Shown here piece by piece: positions 51,692 to 60,776 of a stretch of DNA of 64,000 nucleotides. The notes under the pieces were generated by a model, which had not been told where the DNA came from, did not search any database, and worked only from the letters and a program-made list of their open reading frames with translations. Position numbers and translations under genes: made by a program. Positions within the stretch are counted from its first letter, which is position 1. Each line of letters begins with the position of its first letter. Origin of the DNA: JAVVEG01 sp032251455 (GTDB taxonomy: Bacteria; Pseudomonadota; Gammaproteobacteria; Pseudomonadales; Pseudohongiellaceae); the NCBI GenBank assembly GCA_032251455.1, contig JAVVEG010000007.1, positions 62,001 to 126,000 of the forward strand. Direction: 5' to 3'.

Positions 51692-52135
51692 ATGAATGAG
51701 CTGACATTCCGCAAGGCGACGGTGCAGGACATGGATTGGCTTTATGCCCTTTTCCGCAGCACGATGAAGCACCATATCGAACAAACCTGGGGCTGGGATG
51801 AACTTTTCCAGAAGCATGGCTTTGCCGAAAACCTGCCGGCCAGCAGCTTTACCATAGCCTTGTTGGACCAGGAGGCAATTGGTGCCTATAGCCTGATGGA
51901 AAAGACGGATCATTTGTGGCTGGACATGCTGTTGCTACCGGAGCAGTTTCAAGGTCGGGGCCTGGGCTCACGCCTGCTTGAGACAATCCAGAAAAAAGCC
52001 CTGGCCAGGAAAAAACCGCTGCGTCTGAGTGTGCTGAAGATAAATTCTGCCCATGAATTCTACCTCAAACGTGGATTTGTCTGTTGCGGCGAGGATGACT
52101 GGAGCCTGAAACTCGAGTGGAGACTACCCTCTTGA
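51692..52135 (+). CDS. GNAT-family N-acetyltransferase
   Basis: 147-aa acetyltransferase. It opens FRKATVQDMDWLYALFRSTM, then HIEQTWGWDELFQKHGFAEN, with the acetyl-CoA loop LLPEQFQGRGLGSRLLETIQ and ends NSAHEFYLKRGF. It begins 10 bases after the RimB-RimK fusion and may belong to that operon; by analogy with RimI/RimJ it could act on a ribosomal protein, but this is only a guess. The stop lies inside a 13-base tandem repeat. Confidence 0.87.
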   Translation: MNELTFRKATVQDMDWLYALFRSTMKHHIEQTWGWDELFQKHGFAENLPASSFTIALLDQEAIGAYSLMEKTDHLWLDMLLLPEQFQGRGLGSRLLETIQKKALARKKPLRLSVLKINSAHEFYLKRGFVCCGEDDWSLKLEWRLPS

Positions 52136-52168
52136 CCTGAACCCTTGACCTGAACCCTTGACCTAAGC
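52132..52168. repeat. 13-base tandem repeat at a gene end
   Basis: TTGACCTGAACCC twice and a partial third copy TTGACCTAAG. The first unit includes the GNAT stop codon. It fills most of the gap before the convergent manB gene. Confidence 0.88.
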
Positions 52169-52188
52169 TCTCCCTCTAAACCCGTCCC

Positions 52189-53532
52189 TTAAACCCAGGC
52201 CAGCAACTCCTCAGTTTTAGCCTGCATCAGCCCGGCATCCGCCCGCGCTTCTACATTCAGACGAACAACCGGCTCGGTATTGGACATGCGCAAATTGAAC
52301 CGCCAGTTCTCAAATTCCATGCTGAGGCCATCAGTATGATCTATCACAACAGCCTGGATTCGATAATGGTTTTCAATTTTTTCCAGCAGCGCGCCGGCAT
52401 CTTCGACGGTGCGGTTGATCTCTCCACTGACCGGGAACGCCGCCATGCGCTCATCGACCAGTTCCGACAGCTTCTTGCCGGTTCTGCTGACTAACTGTGC
52501 CACCAGCAACCAGGGAATCATGCCACTGTCGCAATAGGCAAAATCGCGGAAATAATGGTGTGCACTCATCTCACCACCATAGACGGCATCCTCCAGACGC
52601 ATACGCTCCTTGATGAAGGCATGCCCGGTTTTGCATTGAATGGCCTCACCGCCAAGGCCGTTGACGATTTCAATCGTGTTCCAGGTCAGGCGCGGGTCAT
52701 GAATGATCTTTCCCCCCCCTGCAGTTTCGAGAAAACTTTGCGCCAGCAGGCCGACAATGTAATAGCCTTCGATAAATCTGCCCTGCTCATCAAAGAAAAA
52801 ACAACGATCAAAATCTCCATCCCAGGCAATACCGATATCGGCACCATGAGCCAGAATGGCATCGATTGTGGACTGCCGGTTTTCTGCCAGCAAGGGGTTG
52901 GGCACCCCGTTCGGGAAATGACCATCTGCCTGATGATGCACCTTGACCAGGGTGAAAGGCAGGGCTGATTCGAGTGCATCGACCACCACCCCGGCGCCAC
53001 CGTTACCGGCATTGACCACCAGCTTCAATGGCTTGAGAGCGGGCACATCCACATAGGACAGCAGATGGTCGATATAGGCTGCCCGGGTATCCACCTCTCG
53101 CCGGCTACCCGGGTTGGCTACCGGGCTGAATCGGGCCGTCTCAGCCAAGGCCTTGATTGCCTTGAGCCCGGTATCGCCACTGATGGGCCTGGACTGCTCC
53201 CGCACCAGTTTCATCCCATTGTAATCCTTGGGGTTATGACTGGCGGTGACGACAATACCGCCATCGACGTTGAGATAAGAGGTGGCAAAATAGATCTCCT
53301 CGGTTCCGCACTGCCCGATATCGATCACCTCCACGCCAGCGGCCATCAGACCATTGCTCAAAGCCGTACACAAGGCCCGGCTGCTGAGACGGATATCGTA
53401 ACCCACGACAATCTGCTGCGGCTGCAGCCATTGCGCATAAGCCCGGCCAATGCGATAGGCGATGTCCTCATTCAGCTGATCCGGCACCCGGCCACGAATG
53501 TCATACGCCTTGAAACAGGCAAGCTCCATCAT
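52189..53532 (-). CDS. manB: Phosphomannomutase/phosphoglucomutase
   Basis: 447-aa enzyme converting mannose 6-phosphate to mannose 1-phosphate. Start region FKAYDIRGRVPDQLNEDIAY; active Ser in VTASHNPKDYNGMK; metal loop WDGDFDRCFFF; sugar loop YGGEMSAHHYFRDF; phosphate loop NLRMSNTEPVVRLN. It directly follows the GDP-mannose pyrophosphorylase gene on the minus strand, so both steps to GDP-mannose are in one unit. The product likely feeds surface polysaccharide. Confidence 0.95.
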   Translation of the reverse strand: MMELACFKAYDIRGRVPDQLNEDIAYRIGRAYAQWLQPQQIVVGYDIRLSSRALCTALSNGLMAAGVEVIDIGQCGTEEIYFATSYLNVDGGIVVTASHNPKDYNGMKLVREQSRPISGDTGLKAIKALAETARFSPVANPGSRREVDTRAAYIDHLLSYVDVPALKPLKLVVNAGNGGAGVVVDALESALPFTLVKVHHQADGHFPNGVPNPLLAENRQSTIDAILAHGADIGIAWDGDFDRCFFFDEQGRFIEGYYIVGLLAQSFLETAGGGKIIHDPRLTWNTIEIVNGLGGEAIQCKTGHAFIKERMRLEDAVYGGEMSAHHYFRDFAYCDSGMIPWLLVAQLVSRTGKKLSELVDERMAAFPVSGEINRTVEDAGALLEKIENHYRIQAVVIDHTDGLSMEFENWRFNLRMSNTEPVVRLNVEARADAGLMQAKTEELLAWV

Positions 53533-54954
53533 TCAACCCTCTGCCCTGCCATAAACATCCTCGAAGCGGACAATATCATCCTCCCCCAGATAGTCCCCGG
53601 TCTGTACCTCGATCAGTTCCACCCACTCACTGGTTTGATTCTGCAGCCGGTGTCGACTGCCCAAAGGGATGAATGTGGATTCATTGTGCCGCATGGTAAA
53701 TACCCGCTCGGCACAGGTGACCGTGGCTTCCCCCTTGAGCACTACCCAGTGTTCAGCCCGATGGTGATGCAGTTGCAGTGACAGCGAAGCGCCCGGTTTG
53801 ACCTTGATCAGTTTGACCTGGAACCCTGGCCCCGAGGCCAGCGACTGGTACGACCCCCAGGGACGGAACACCTCGGTATGATGCTGACTCTCGCTGCGCC
53901 CGGCGGCCTCAAGCTGTTGCACGATCTGCTTGACCGACTGGACATGATTCTTGTCTGCCACCAGAACCGCGTCGGCGGTTTCCACCACGATGGTATCTTT
54001 GAGCCCGATGGCGGCTACCAACCGTGATCCCGACCTGAGATAACTGTTAGTGGTGGCGATAGTACAGACATCCCCGGAAACGACATTCTGATTCTGGTCC
54101 CTGTTGCCGGTTTCCCAGAGAGAATTCCAGGACCCCAGGTCGCTCCATTGCGCGTCCAGCGGGATTACTGCTGCCCGCGAGGTCTTTTCCATGACCGCAT
54201 AATCAATCGACTCGGCAGGACATCTGCCGAAACTGTCCGCTGGGATCCTGCTGAAATCCCCGTCTTTGTGGATGTTGTTCGCCGCCTCGCGACAAACTGC
54301 CAGCATGTCCGGAGCAAAGTCCTGCAACTCCTGCAGATAGCGATCTGCCCTGAACAGGAACATGCCGCTGTTCCAGTAGTAATCGCCACTGGCCAGATAA
54401 TCCTGTGCAACGGCCAGGGGCGGTTTTTCAACAAAGCGCTGAACAGCAAAGACGGTCGGTGCCAGAGCGGGTCCACGCTGAATATAGCCATAACCGGTTT
54501 CAGGGCTGGCCGGCACAATGCCGAAAGTCACCAGCTGACCCTGTGCGGCCTGATCCTGCCCCAGCGCTATGGCCGTCTGCAGGGCGGCCTGATCACGAAT
54601 GACATGATCGGCAGGCAGAACCAGCAAGGTAGCCTCCGGATCAGCAGCAAGTGCCGCCATCGCAACGGCCGGCGCGGTGTTTCTGCCCACCGGCTCCAGC
54701 AGGATCAACGCGCCGGCAAGGCCAAGCTGGCGCAATTGTTCCGCTACCAGAAAACGATGCTCTTCATTGCAGATGACGATGGGAGCAGCCAGGCCGGACA
54801 TTCCCTGCAACCGGCTCAGCGTGCGCTGGAACAGGGTCTGGCCCTGGGTTTCATCCTGGGTGTCGGGGGCTATGAATTGTTTCGGGAAAAGCTGGCGGGA
54901 AAGCGGCCACAAACGTGAACCGGTACCACCGGCGAGCACAACGGGAATGATCAT
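53533..54954 (-). CDS. manC: Mannose-1-phosphate guanylyltransferase / mannose-6-phosphate isomerase
   Basis: 473-aa type II PMI-GMP enzyme. N-terminal GTP-sugar transferase: LAGGTGSRLWPLSRQLFPKQ, LPADHVIRD and GYGYIQRG and FVEKPPLAVAQDYL. C-terminal cupin isomerase (about 350-473): FRPWGSYQSL, VKPGASLSLQLHHHRAEHWV and NESTFIPLGSRHRLQN. The pair manC-manB abuts with no gap (54954 to 53533; 53532). A plausible promoter lies upstream at 54991-55021. Confidence 0.96.
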   Translation of the reverse strand: MIIPVVLAGGTGSRLWPLSRQLFPKQFIAPDTQDETQGQTLFQRTLSRLQGMSGLAAPIVICNEEHRFLVAEQLRQLGLAGALILLEPVGRNTAPAVAMAALAADPEATLLVLPADHVIRDQAALQTAIALGQDQAAQGQLVTFGIVPASPETGYGYIQRGPALAPTVFAVQRFVEKPPLAVAQDYLASGDYYWNSGMFLFRADRYLQELQDFAPDMLAVCREAANNIHKDGDFSRIPADSFGRCPAESIDYAVMEKTSRAAVIPLDAQWSDLGSWNSLWETGNRDQNQNVVSGDVCTIATTNSYLRSGSRLVAAIGLKDTIVVETADAVLVADKNHVQSVKQIVQQLEAAGRSESQHHTEVFRPWGSYQSLASGPGFQVKLIKVKPGASLSLQLHHHRAEHWVVLKGEATVTCAERVFTMRHNESTFIPLGSRHRLQNQTSEWVELIEVQTGDYLGEDDIVRFEDVYGRAEG

Positions 54955-54990
54955 GTAAAGTCCTGTTTACTTCGATGGAGCTTGTGGCCG

Positions 54991-55021
54991 ATTATATACC
55001 TGATTGCTCCGACCCCTTCAA
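54991..55021 (-). promoter_or_regulatory. Probable promoter of manC-manB
   Basis: On the minus strand a perfect -10 TATAAT (54991-54996) with TTGAAG (55016-55021) as -35, spacing 19. About 30 bases separate it from the manC start. The -35 match is partial. Confidence 0.4.
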
Positions 55022-55104
55022 AGCAAAATACTGTCGATTATTTGGCCTGCACGCGATAATATCCCACGCTTTAGTTCAATCGCCAGAAATACATCCTTTA
55101 CTTT

Positions 55105-55647
55105 ATGAATGACATCTTTATGAACACAGTCTTTACACCTAAAAGTTCCTACAACCGGGAAGAGTTACTGGAGTGTGGATACGGACGCATGTTTGGTCCC
55201 GGCAATGCCCGGCTGCCAGTCGGGCAAATGCTGATGGTGGATCGCATTACAGAAATCAATGGCGACGGGGGACTCTTCAAGAAGGGACAAATCATTGCCG
55301 AACTGGATATCAATCCGGAGCTCTGGTTTTTTGCCTGCCATTTCCCCGAAGACCCTGTGATGCCCGGCTGCCTGGGCCTGGATGCCATGTGGCAACTGTT
55401 GGGCTTTTTCCTGGGCTGGCGCGGCAATCTGGGCAAAGGCAGGGCCCTGGGTTCCGGTGAAGTGAAATTCAGCGGCGAGATTCTGCCAACTGCCAAAAAG
55501 GTTGTCTATGATATATCATTGAGCCGTGTCATCGAGCGCAAGCTGGTGGTGGGCATAGCCGACGGGACGGTATCCGTGGATGGCAAGGCGATCTACACCA
55601 CCAAAAGCCTGAAAGTAGGTCTGTTCACGCCTGAGGACCGGTTCTGA
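55105..55647 (+). CDS. fabA: 3-hydroxyacyl-ACP dehydratase/isomerase FabA
   Basis: 180 aa from ATG 55105 (ATG 55120 would give 175). Catalytic His79 is in WFFACHFPEDPVMPG and Asp93 in GLDAMWQLLGF, same spacing as E. coli His70/Asp84. MLMVDRITEINGDGG is also conserved. It dehydrates 3-hydroxyacyl-ACP and isomerises trans-2 to cis-3 decenoyl-ACP to start unsaturated fatty acid synthesis. fabB follows 70 bases later, as in Pseudomonas. An inverted repeat CCGGTTCTGAACCGG covers its stop codon. Confidence 0.95.
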   Translation: MNDIFMNTVFTPKSSYNREELLECGYGRMFGPGNARLPVGQMLMVDRITEINGDGGLFKKGQIIAELDINPELWFFACHFPEDPVMPGCLGLDAMWQLLGFFLGWRGNLGKGRALGSGEVKFSGEILPTAKKVVYDISLSRVIERKLVVGIADGTVSVDGKAIYTTKSLKVGLFTPEDRF

Positions 55648-55652
55648 ACCGG
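55638..55652 (+). repeat. Perfect inverted repeat at the fabA stop
   Basis: CCGGTT-CTG-AACCGG spans the fabA stop codon (TGA at 55645). It could be a weak hairpin that tunes fabB expression; no T-run follows. Confidence 0.5.
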
Positions 55653-55717
55653 AAGGATTACCGGCACTCGTTCATGAGTACAGAGTTTTATTTTGATCAG
55701 GATCGCATGAGGTTTTT

Positions 55718-56935
55718 ATGAGACGCGTTGTTGTTACCGGTATTGGTATCATTTCCTGCCTTGGCAGTGATAAGCAGACCGTACTGGAATCACTGAAACT
55801 GGCCCGCAGCGGGATACGCTTCAACCCCGAATACAAGGAGATGGGGCTGCGCAGTCATGTCTCCGGCAGTATCGATCTTGATCTGAGCGCACTGATTGAC
55901 CGCAAGATTCTGCGTTTCATGGGAGAAGCTGCCGCTTTCGGCTATCTGTCCATGGAACAGGCCATTGCCGACTCTGGCCTGACACCTGAGCAGGTTTCGA
56001 ACGAGAAAACCGGCATTATCATGGGCGCTGGCGGCTCCTCCACCGCAGACCAGGTGGAGGCTGCCGACATTCTCCGCTCCCAGGGAGTCAAGCGCATCGG
56101 CCCCTACCGGGTTACCCGCACCATGGGCAGTACCGTCTCGGCCTGTCTGGCCACCCCATTCAAGATCAAGGGGGTCAACTATTCCATCTCTTCGGCCTGT
56201 GCCACCAGCGCCCACTGCATCGGCAACGCCATGGAACTCATCCAGTTGGGCAAACAGGATGTGGTATTTGCTGGCGGCGGGGAGTCCGAGCACTGGTCCC
56301 TGACCAATATGTTTGATGCCATGGGTGCGCTCTCCACCCAGTACAACGATACTCCCGACAAGGCATCGCGTGCCTTTGATACCGGGCGTGACGGTTTTGT
56401 CATTGCCGGGGGTGGCGCCGTACTGGTGATGGAAGCACTGGATCATGCCCTGGCCAGAGGCGCCAGGATATATGCGGAAATCACCGGTTACGGTGCCACT
56501 TCCGATGGCTATGACATGGTCGCCCCTTCTGGTGAAGGCGGCATCCGCTGCATGAAAATGGCCATGAGTACTGCCCGCCAGCCGATAGACTACCTCAATA
56601 CCCACGGCACCAGCACCCCGGCCGGCGATGTCTCTGAACTGAAAGCCCTGAAGACGGTATTCGGTGATAAGTCTCCATTGATCAATTCCACCAAGTCACT
56701 GACCGGTCACTCGCTGGGCGCCACGGGAGCACAGGAAGCCATCTACAGCCTGCTGATGATGGAAAACAATTTCGTTTGTGAATCCGCCAATATCGAGGAG
56801 CTGGACCCGGAAGCAGCTGGGCTGAACATTGTGCGTCAGCGCGTGGATGATGTTACCCTCAACTGCGTCATGTCCAATAGCTTCGGTTTCGGGGGCACCA
56901 ATGCCTGTCTTGTCTTTGAACGCTATCAAGCCTGA
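55718..56935 (+). CDS. fabB: 3-oxoacyl-ACP synthase I FabB
   Basis: 405-aa condensing enzyme. Active Cys161 in SISSACATSAHCIGN, with the two catalytic His in YLNTHGTSTPAGD and SLTGHSLGATGAQE. It extends unsaturated acyl-ACPs after FabA. The ribosome site GAGG stands 5 bases before ATG. The last 35 bases overlap the start of the DsbD-alpha-like gene. Confidence 0.96.
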   Translation: MRRVVVTGIGIISCLGSDKQTVLESLKLARSGIRFNPEYKEMGLRSHVSGSIDLDLSALIDRKILRFMGEAAAFGYLSMEQAIADSGLTPEQVSNEKTGIIMGAGGSSTADQVEAADILRSQGVKRIGPYRVTRTMGSTVSACLATPFKIKGVNYSISSACATSAHCIGNAMELIQLGKQDVVFAGGGESEHWSLTNMFDAMGALSTQYNDTPDKASRAFDTGRDGFVIAGGGAVLVMEALDHALARGARIYAEITGYGATSDGYDMVAPSGEGGIRCMKMAMSTARQPIDYLNTHGTSTPAGDVSELKALKTVFGDKSPLINSTKSLTGHSLGATGAQEAIYSLLMMENNFVCESANIEELDPEAAGLNIVRQRVDDVTLNCVMSNSFGFGGTNACLVFERYQA

Positions 56936-57425
56936 TACAGTGTTTTCCCGCCTGCTCACTCTCTGTCGGCTCGGGCTTGTGCTGACACTGCTCGCAGGTC
57001 TCTGGCCCGGCGTATACGCGCAGAGCCTGTCGGAAATCACCGGCAGTGCCAACCCGCTGGAGAATAATCGTTTTCTGCCAGTAGAGGATGCCTTTCGCTT
57101 CCATACCAGCCTGCACTCGCGGGAAACCCTGCTCATCAGTTGGCAGATTGCCGATGGCTATTACCTCTACCAGGATAAATTCCATTTTTCCGTCCCTCAG
57201 AACTCCACCGAAAACTGGCAGCTTGCGCATAAACTGCCTGCAGCGGTACCGCACACCGATGAATTTTTCGGTGACGTCAATGTCTACTACACCGAAGTTA
57301 CGGCAGAAATTGACATTAGTGCGTTTCAGCAATCCTCGATGACCCTGGATGTGCAATTCCAGGGTTGTTCCGAAGACGGCCTTTGCTATCCATTGCAAAC
57401 CCGACGGATACAGCTCGATCTGTGA
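56901..57425 (+). CDS. Stand-alone DsbD alpha-domain protein
   Basis: 174 aa from ATG 56901, which lies inside fabB with GGGGG upstream; a GTG at 56940 is an alternative. Signal peptide ends near VYAQS. The domain matches the N-terminal part of DsbD: FLPVEDAFRFHTSLHSRETL, ISWQIADGYYLYQDKFHFSV and the Cys pair in VQFQGCSEDGLCYPLQTR. It stops there: the membrane beta and thioredoxin gamma parts of DsbD are missing and only 105 bases remain before aroQ. It should pass electrons from a separate membrane partner (such as CcdA) to periplasmic disulfide or cytochrome maturation proteins. Confidence 0.85.
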   Translation: MPVLSLNAIKPDTVFSRLLTLCRLGLVLTLLAGLWPGVYAQSLSEITGSANPLENNRFLPVEDAFRFHTSLHSRETLLISWQIADGYYLYQDKFHFSVPQNSTENWQLAHKLPAAVPHTDEFFGDVNVYYTEVTAEIDISAFQQSSMTLDVQFQGCSEDGLCYPLQTRRIQLDL

Positions 57426-57530
57426 TCATTCAGCATGATTTTTTTAGTGAAACCTTGGAAAAAATCTGCGAAAATGCTGCCAAAATAGTCAAACGTATAA
57501 GAAAACTGGCATTTACGGAAAAACCCCGAC

Positions 57531-57977
57531 ATGGCAACCATCCTGGTATTGCACGGCCCCAATCTGAATCTGCTCGGCACCCGTGAGCCTGAAGTGTATG
57601 GTCGCGACACCCTGGATGACATCAACTCCCGACTGGCCTACCAGTGTCTGGAAGCAGGTCATCATCTGCACCACCTGCAAAGCAATGCCGAGTATGAGTT
57701 GATAGAACGTCTTCATGCTGCCCGCAATGAAGGCGTGGATTTCATTATCTTCAATCCGGCAGCCTTCACGCATACCAGCATTGCCCTGCGCGATGCCCTG
57801 CTGGCGGTCAATATACCGTTTATCGAGATTCACCTGTCCAATGTCTTCAAGCGCGAAACCTTTCGCCACCACTCATGGTTTTCCGATATTGCCACAGGCA
57901 CCATTACCGGCCTTGGCGCCAAAGGCTATGAGCTGGCCCTGCAGGCGGCCCTGAGCCTGCTCGATAAAGACGAATAA
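57531..57977 (+). CDS. aroQ: Type II 3-dehydroquinate dehydratase
   Basis: 148-aa shikimate enzyme. Start ILVLHGPNLNLLGTREPEVY; the loop Arg, and His in FNPAAFTHTSIALRDALL, IPFIEIHLSNVFKRE. The ATG at 57531 has no classic AGGAGG but fits the family start. Precedes accB by 29 bases, the conserved gammaproteobacterial order. Confidence 0.96.
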   Translation: MATILVLHGPNLNLLGTREPEVYGRDTLDDINSRLAYQCLEAGHHLHHLQSNAEYELIERLHAARNEGVDFIIFNPAAFTHTSIALRDALLAVNIPFIEIHLSNVFKRETFRHHSWFSDIATGTITGLGAKGYELALQAALSLLDKDE

Positions 57978-58006
57978 CAATCAACCTGCTAACAAGAGCG
58001 AGTCCT

Positions 58007-58462
58007 ATGGATATCCGAAAAGTAAAAAAACTCATCGAGCTGCTGGAAGCCTCTGATGTGGCTGAGATAGAGATCAAGGAAGGGGAAGAAGCCGTGCGCA
58101 TCAGCCGCATGCAGAGACCGGTCGCATTTCAGGCCCCTGCCCCGGCTGCTGCGCCAGCCCCAGCACCAGTTCCGGCGGCACCCACAGATGCCGGTAAGGA
58201 AGCCAACGAAACCAAAAAAATGGCGCATGGCAAGGTGGTGAAATCACCGATGGTCGGCACCTTTTATCGCTCACCCTCTCCTTCCTCGCCTGCGTTTGTC
58301 GAAGTGGGCCAGCATGTCAAGGTGGGTGATGTCATCTGTATTGTTGAAGCCATGAAAATGATGAACCAGATCGAAGCCGATCACAGCGGAGTCATCGAGG
58401 CCATTCTGGTGGAAGACGGAGAGCCGGTTGAGTTTGATCAGGCTCTGGTCACCATTGTTTAA
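58007..58462 (+). CDS. accB: Biotin carboxyl carrier protein AccB
   Basis: 151-aa subunit of acetyl-CoA carboxylase. N-terminal part IRKVKKLIELLEASDVAEIE, Pro/Ala linker (about 40-62), then the biotinyl domain with Lys117 in VEAMKMMNQIEAD. The thumb region SPMVGTFYRSPSPSS is present. accC starts 39 bases downstream. Confidence 0.96.
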   Translation: MDIRKVKKLIELLEASDVAEIEIKEGEEAVRISRMQRPVAFQAPAPAAAPAPAPVPAAPTDAGKEANETKKMAHGKVVKSPMVGTFYRSPSPSSPAFVEVGQHVKVGDVICIVEAMKMMNQIEADHSGVIEAILVEDGEPVEFDQALVTIV

Positions 58463-58501
58463 ACGTCAGTTCCTGCCCCAATCACAAAAGGTTTTAGTCT
58501 C

Positions 58502-59848
58502 ATGCTTGAGAAAGTTCTCATTGCCAACCGCGGCGAGATTGCACTGCGGATATTGCGTGCCTGCAAAGAGCTGGGTATCAAGACAGTCGCTGTGCACTCC
58601 AGTGCCGACAGAGACCTGATGCATGTCCGCCTGGCTGATGAGTCTGTTTGCGTAGGGCCCGCCAATGCCACTGACAGCTATTTGAATGCCCCGGCCATCA
58701 TCAGTGCCACCGAAGTCACCGACTCGGTCGCCATTCATCCCGGTTATGGTTTCCTGGCAGAAAATGCCGACTTTGCCGAACAAGTGGAAAAAAGCGGTTT
58801 CATCTTCATCGGGCCACGCCCGGAAACCATCCGCCTGATGGGAGACAAGGTCTCGGCCATCAGTGTCATGAAGGCGGCTGGGGTACCAACCGTCCCCGGC
58901 TCGGATGGCCCGATCGATGATGACAAGGATCGCACGCTGGCAATCGCCCGTCAGATAGGCTATCCCGTTATCATCAAGGCCGCTGCGGGCGGCGGCGGGC
59001 GAGGCATGCGCGTTGTGCACAACGAAGCTGCGCTGCTGAAGGCCATTTATGTCACCCAGTCGGAAGCCAAGGCCTTTTTTGGCAGTGGCGTAGTCTACCT
59101 GGAGAAATTCCTTGAAAATCCCCGCCATGTCGAGATCCAGGTACTTGCTGACGGCCAGGGTAATGCCATCCATCTGGGCGATCGTGACTGCTCCATGCAA
59201 CGGCGACATCAGAAGGTACTGGAGGAGGCTCCGGCACCCGGCATTCCGGCAGATATTCGCCGGGAGGTAGCCGAGCGTTGCGTCAGGGCCTGTGTGGAAA
59301 TGAACTATCGCGGTGCCGGCACCATGGAATTCCTGTATCAGGATGAACAGTTTTACTTTATCGAGATGAATACCCGCATCCAGGTGGAGCATCCGGTCAC
59401 CGAAATGGTCACCGGCATAGACCTGGTCAAGGAACAATTGAAAATCGCCTCCGGTGAACCTCTCTCTATCAAACAATCCGATGTCGTCGTTAAAGGCCAC
59501 TCGGTAGAGTGCCGGATCAATGCCGAAGACCCGATCACCTTTCTGCCATCTCCCGGCAAGATCAGCCTCTTCCATGCCCCTGGCGGTAATGGGATACGTG
59601 TCGACTCGCACATTTACAGTGGGTATACGGTTCCCCCGTACTATGATTCACTGATTGCCAAGCTGATCACCTACGGCGAAGATCGCAACCAGGCCCTGGC
59701 CCGCATGAGCAATGCACTGGAGGAACTGCTGATCGATGGAATCCGGACCAACACCTCACTCCAGAAAGAGATTATCCACGATTCGGAATTCAGGAAAGGT
59801 GGCACGAATATCCACTACCTGGAACACAAATTGAAAATGTCCAGCTAA
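58502..59848 (+). CDS. accC: Biotin carboxylase AccC
   Basis: 448-aa ATP-grasp enzyme that carboxylates biotin on AccB. Start MLEKVLIANRGEIALRILRA; glycine loop KAAAGGGGRGMRVV; QRRHQKVLEEAPAPG; active Arg/Glu region FIEMNTRIQVEHPVTEMVTG. Full length. prmA starts 17 bases after it. Confidence 0.97.
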   Translation: MLEKVLIANRGEIALRILRACKELGIKTVAVHSSADRDLMHVRLADESVCVGPANATDSYLNAPAIISATEVTDSVAIHPGYGFLAENADFAEQVEKSGFIFIGPRPETIRLMGDKVSAISVMKAAGVPTVPGSDGPIDDDKDRTLAIARQIGYPVIIKAAAGGGGRGMRVVHNEAALLKAIYVTQSEAKAFFGSGVVYLEKFLENPRHVEIQVLADGQGNAIHLGDRDCSMQRRHQKVLEEAPAPGIPADIRREVAERCVRACVEMNYRGAGTMEFLYQDEQFYFIEMNTRIQVEHPVTEMVTGIDLVKEQLKIASGEPLSIKQSDVVVKGHSVECRINAEDPITFLPSPGKISLFHAPGGNGIRVDSHIYSGYTVPPYYDSLIAKLITYGEDRNQALARMSNALEELLIDGIRTNTSLQKEIIHDSEFRKGGTNIHYLEHKLKMSS

Positions 59849-59865
59849 GCCAGAGCCATCCCTTT

Positions 59866-60744
59866 ATGCCATGGCAACAACTGACGGTGTGCGTACCTAA
59901 AGCACTGGTGGCAAGCACGGAAGATTTGCTTGAAACCCTGGGCGCTGTCTCAGTCAGCCTGCTGGACGCTGAAGACGAGGCGGTTTTCCAGCTGGCTCCA
60001 GGCAGCACGCCGCTGTGGAGCCAGACTGCTGTCGTCGGCCTGTTCCCGGCCGATTCCTCCCTGCAGGCACTGGCTGCCTCGGTCCAGACAGCAACAGGCA
60101 TCCCTGCCACCGCCATGCACCTGGAAAGTGTCGCCGACCAGGATTGGGAACGGGTCTGTATGGATGATTTCAAACCCATCCGTTTCGGCCAGCGGCTCTG
60201 GGTCTGCCCCAGCTGGATTACACCGCCGGAACCTGATTCCATCACCATCATGCTTGACCCTGGCCTGGCCTTCGGCACTGGAACCCATCCCACAACAGCG
60301 CTCTGCCTGGAGTGGCTCGATGCTCAGGACCTTGCCGGCAAAACCGTCATCGACTATGGCTGTGGGTCTGGAATTCTGGCCATTGCCGCGGCTTTGTGCG
60401 GGGCGCGCCACGTCATTGCCATCGATAATGATCCGCAAGCCATCAGCGCCTGTCTCAGCAACCGGGATATCAATGCCATCAGTCCGGACCAGCTGCAAGT
60501 CTGCCTGCCGGGTGTATTGAACCCTGAGCCCGCTGACTTTCTGTTGGCCAATATTCTCAGCGGTCCCTTGCAGGAACTGACCCCGGTACTGGCCGGACTA
60601 ACCAGACCGGGTGGCAAAATCGTACTTTCTGGTGTACTTTCTGCTCAAAGTGAACAGCTGCTGCAAACCTATCAGGAATATTTCATGCTGTCGGCGCCTG
60701 TCGTCCGGGATGAATGGCTAAGAATTGATGGTCAGCGACGGTGA
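59866..60744 (+). CDS. prmA: Ribosomal protein L11 methyltransferase PrmA
   Basis: 292-aa SAM-dependent methyltransferase that trimethylates L11. N-terminal substrate domain (MPWQQLTVCVPKA), linker, then DPGLAFGTGTHPTTALCLEW and SAM loop VIDYGCGSGILAIAAAL, acidic IAIDNDPQA and catalytic NILSGPLQEL. All PrmA blocks are present. The next gene begins 32 bases on. Confidence 0.95.
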   Translation: MPWQQLTVCVPKALVASTEDLLETLGAVSVSLLDAEDEAVFQLAPGSTPLWSQTAVVGLFPADSSLQALAASVQTATGIPATAMHLESVADQDWERVCMDDFKPIRFGQRLWVCPSWITPPEPDSITIMLDPGLAFGTGTHPTTALCLEWLDAQDLAGKTVIDYGCGSGILAIAAALCGARHVIAIDNDPQAISACLSNRDINAISPDQLQVCLPGVLNPEPADFLLANILSGPLQELTPVLAGLTRPGGKIVLSGVLSAQSEQLLQTYQEYFMLSAPVVRDEWLRIDGQRR

Positions 60745-60776
60745 AAGCCACCTGAGCACCCTTGGGGTTGAATGAA

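Noticed and set aside
57426..57530. Possible frameshifted remainder of dsbD
   Set aside because: Only 105 bases lie before aroQ and no frame codes for a membrane helix or a thioredoxin motif, so a simple frameshift cannot explain the short gene.
58466..59611. 381-codon open frame antisense to accC
   Set aside because: accC is complete and highly conserved on the plus strand; the antisense product shows no domain.
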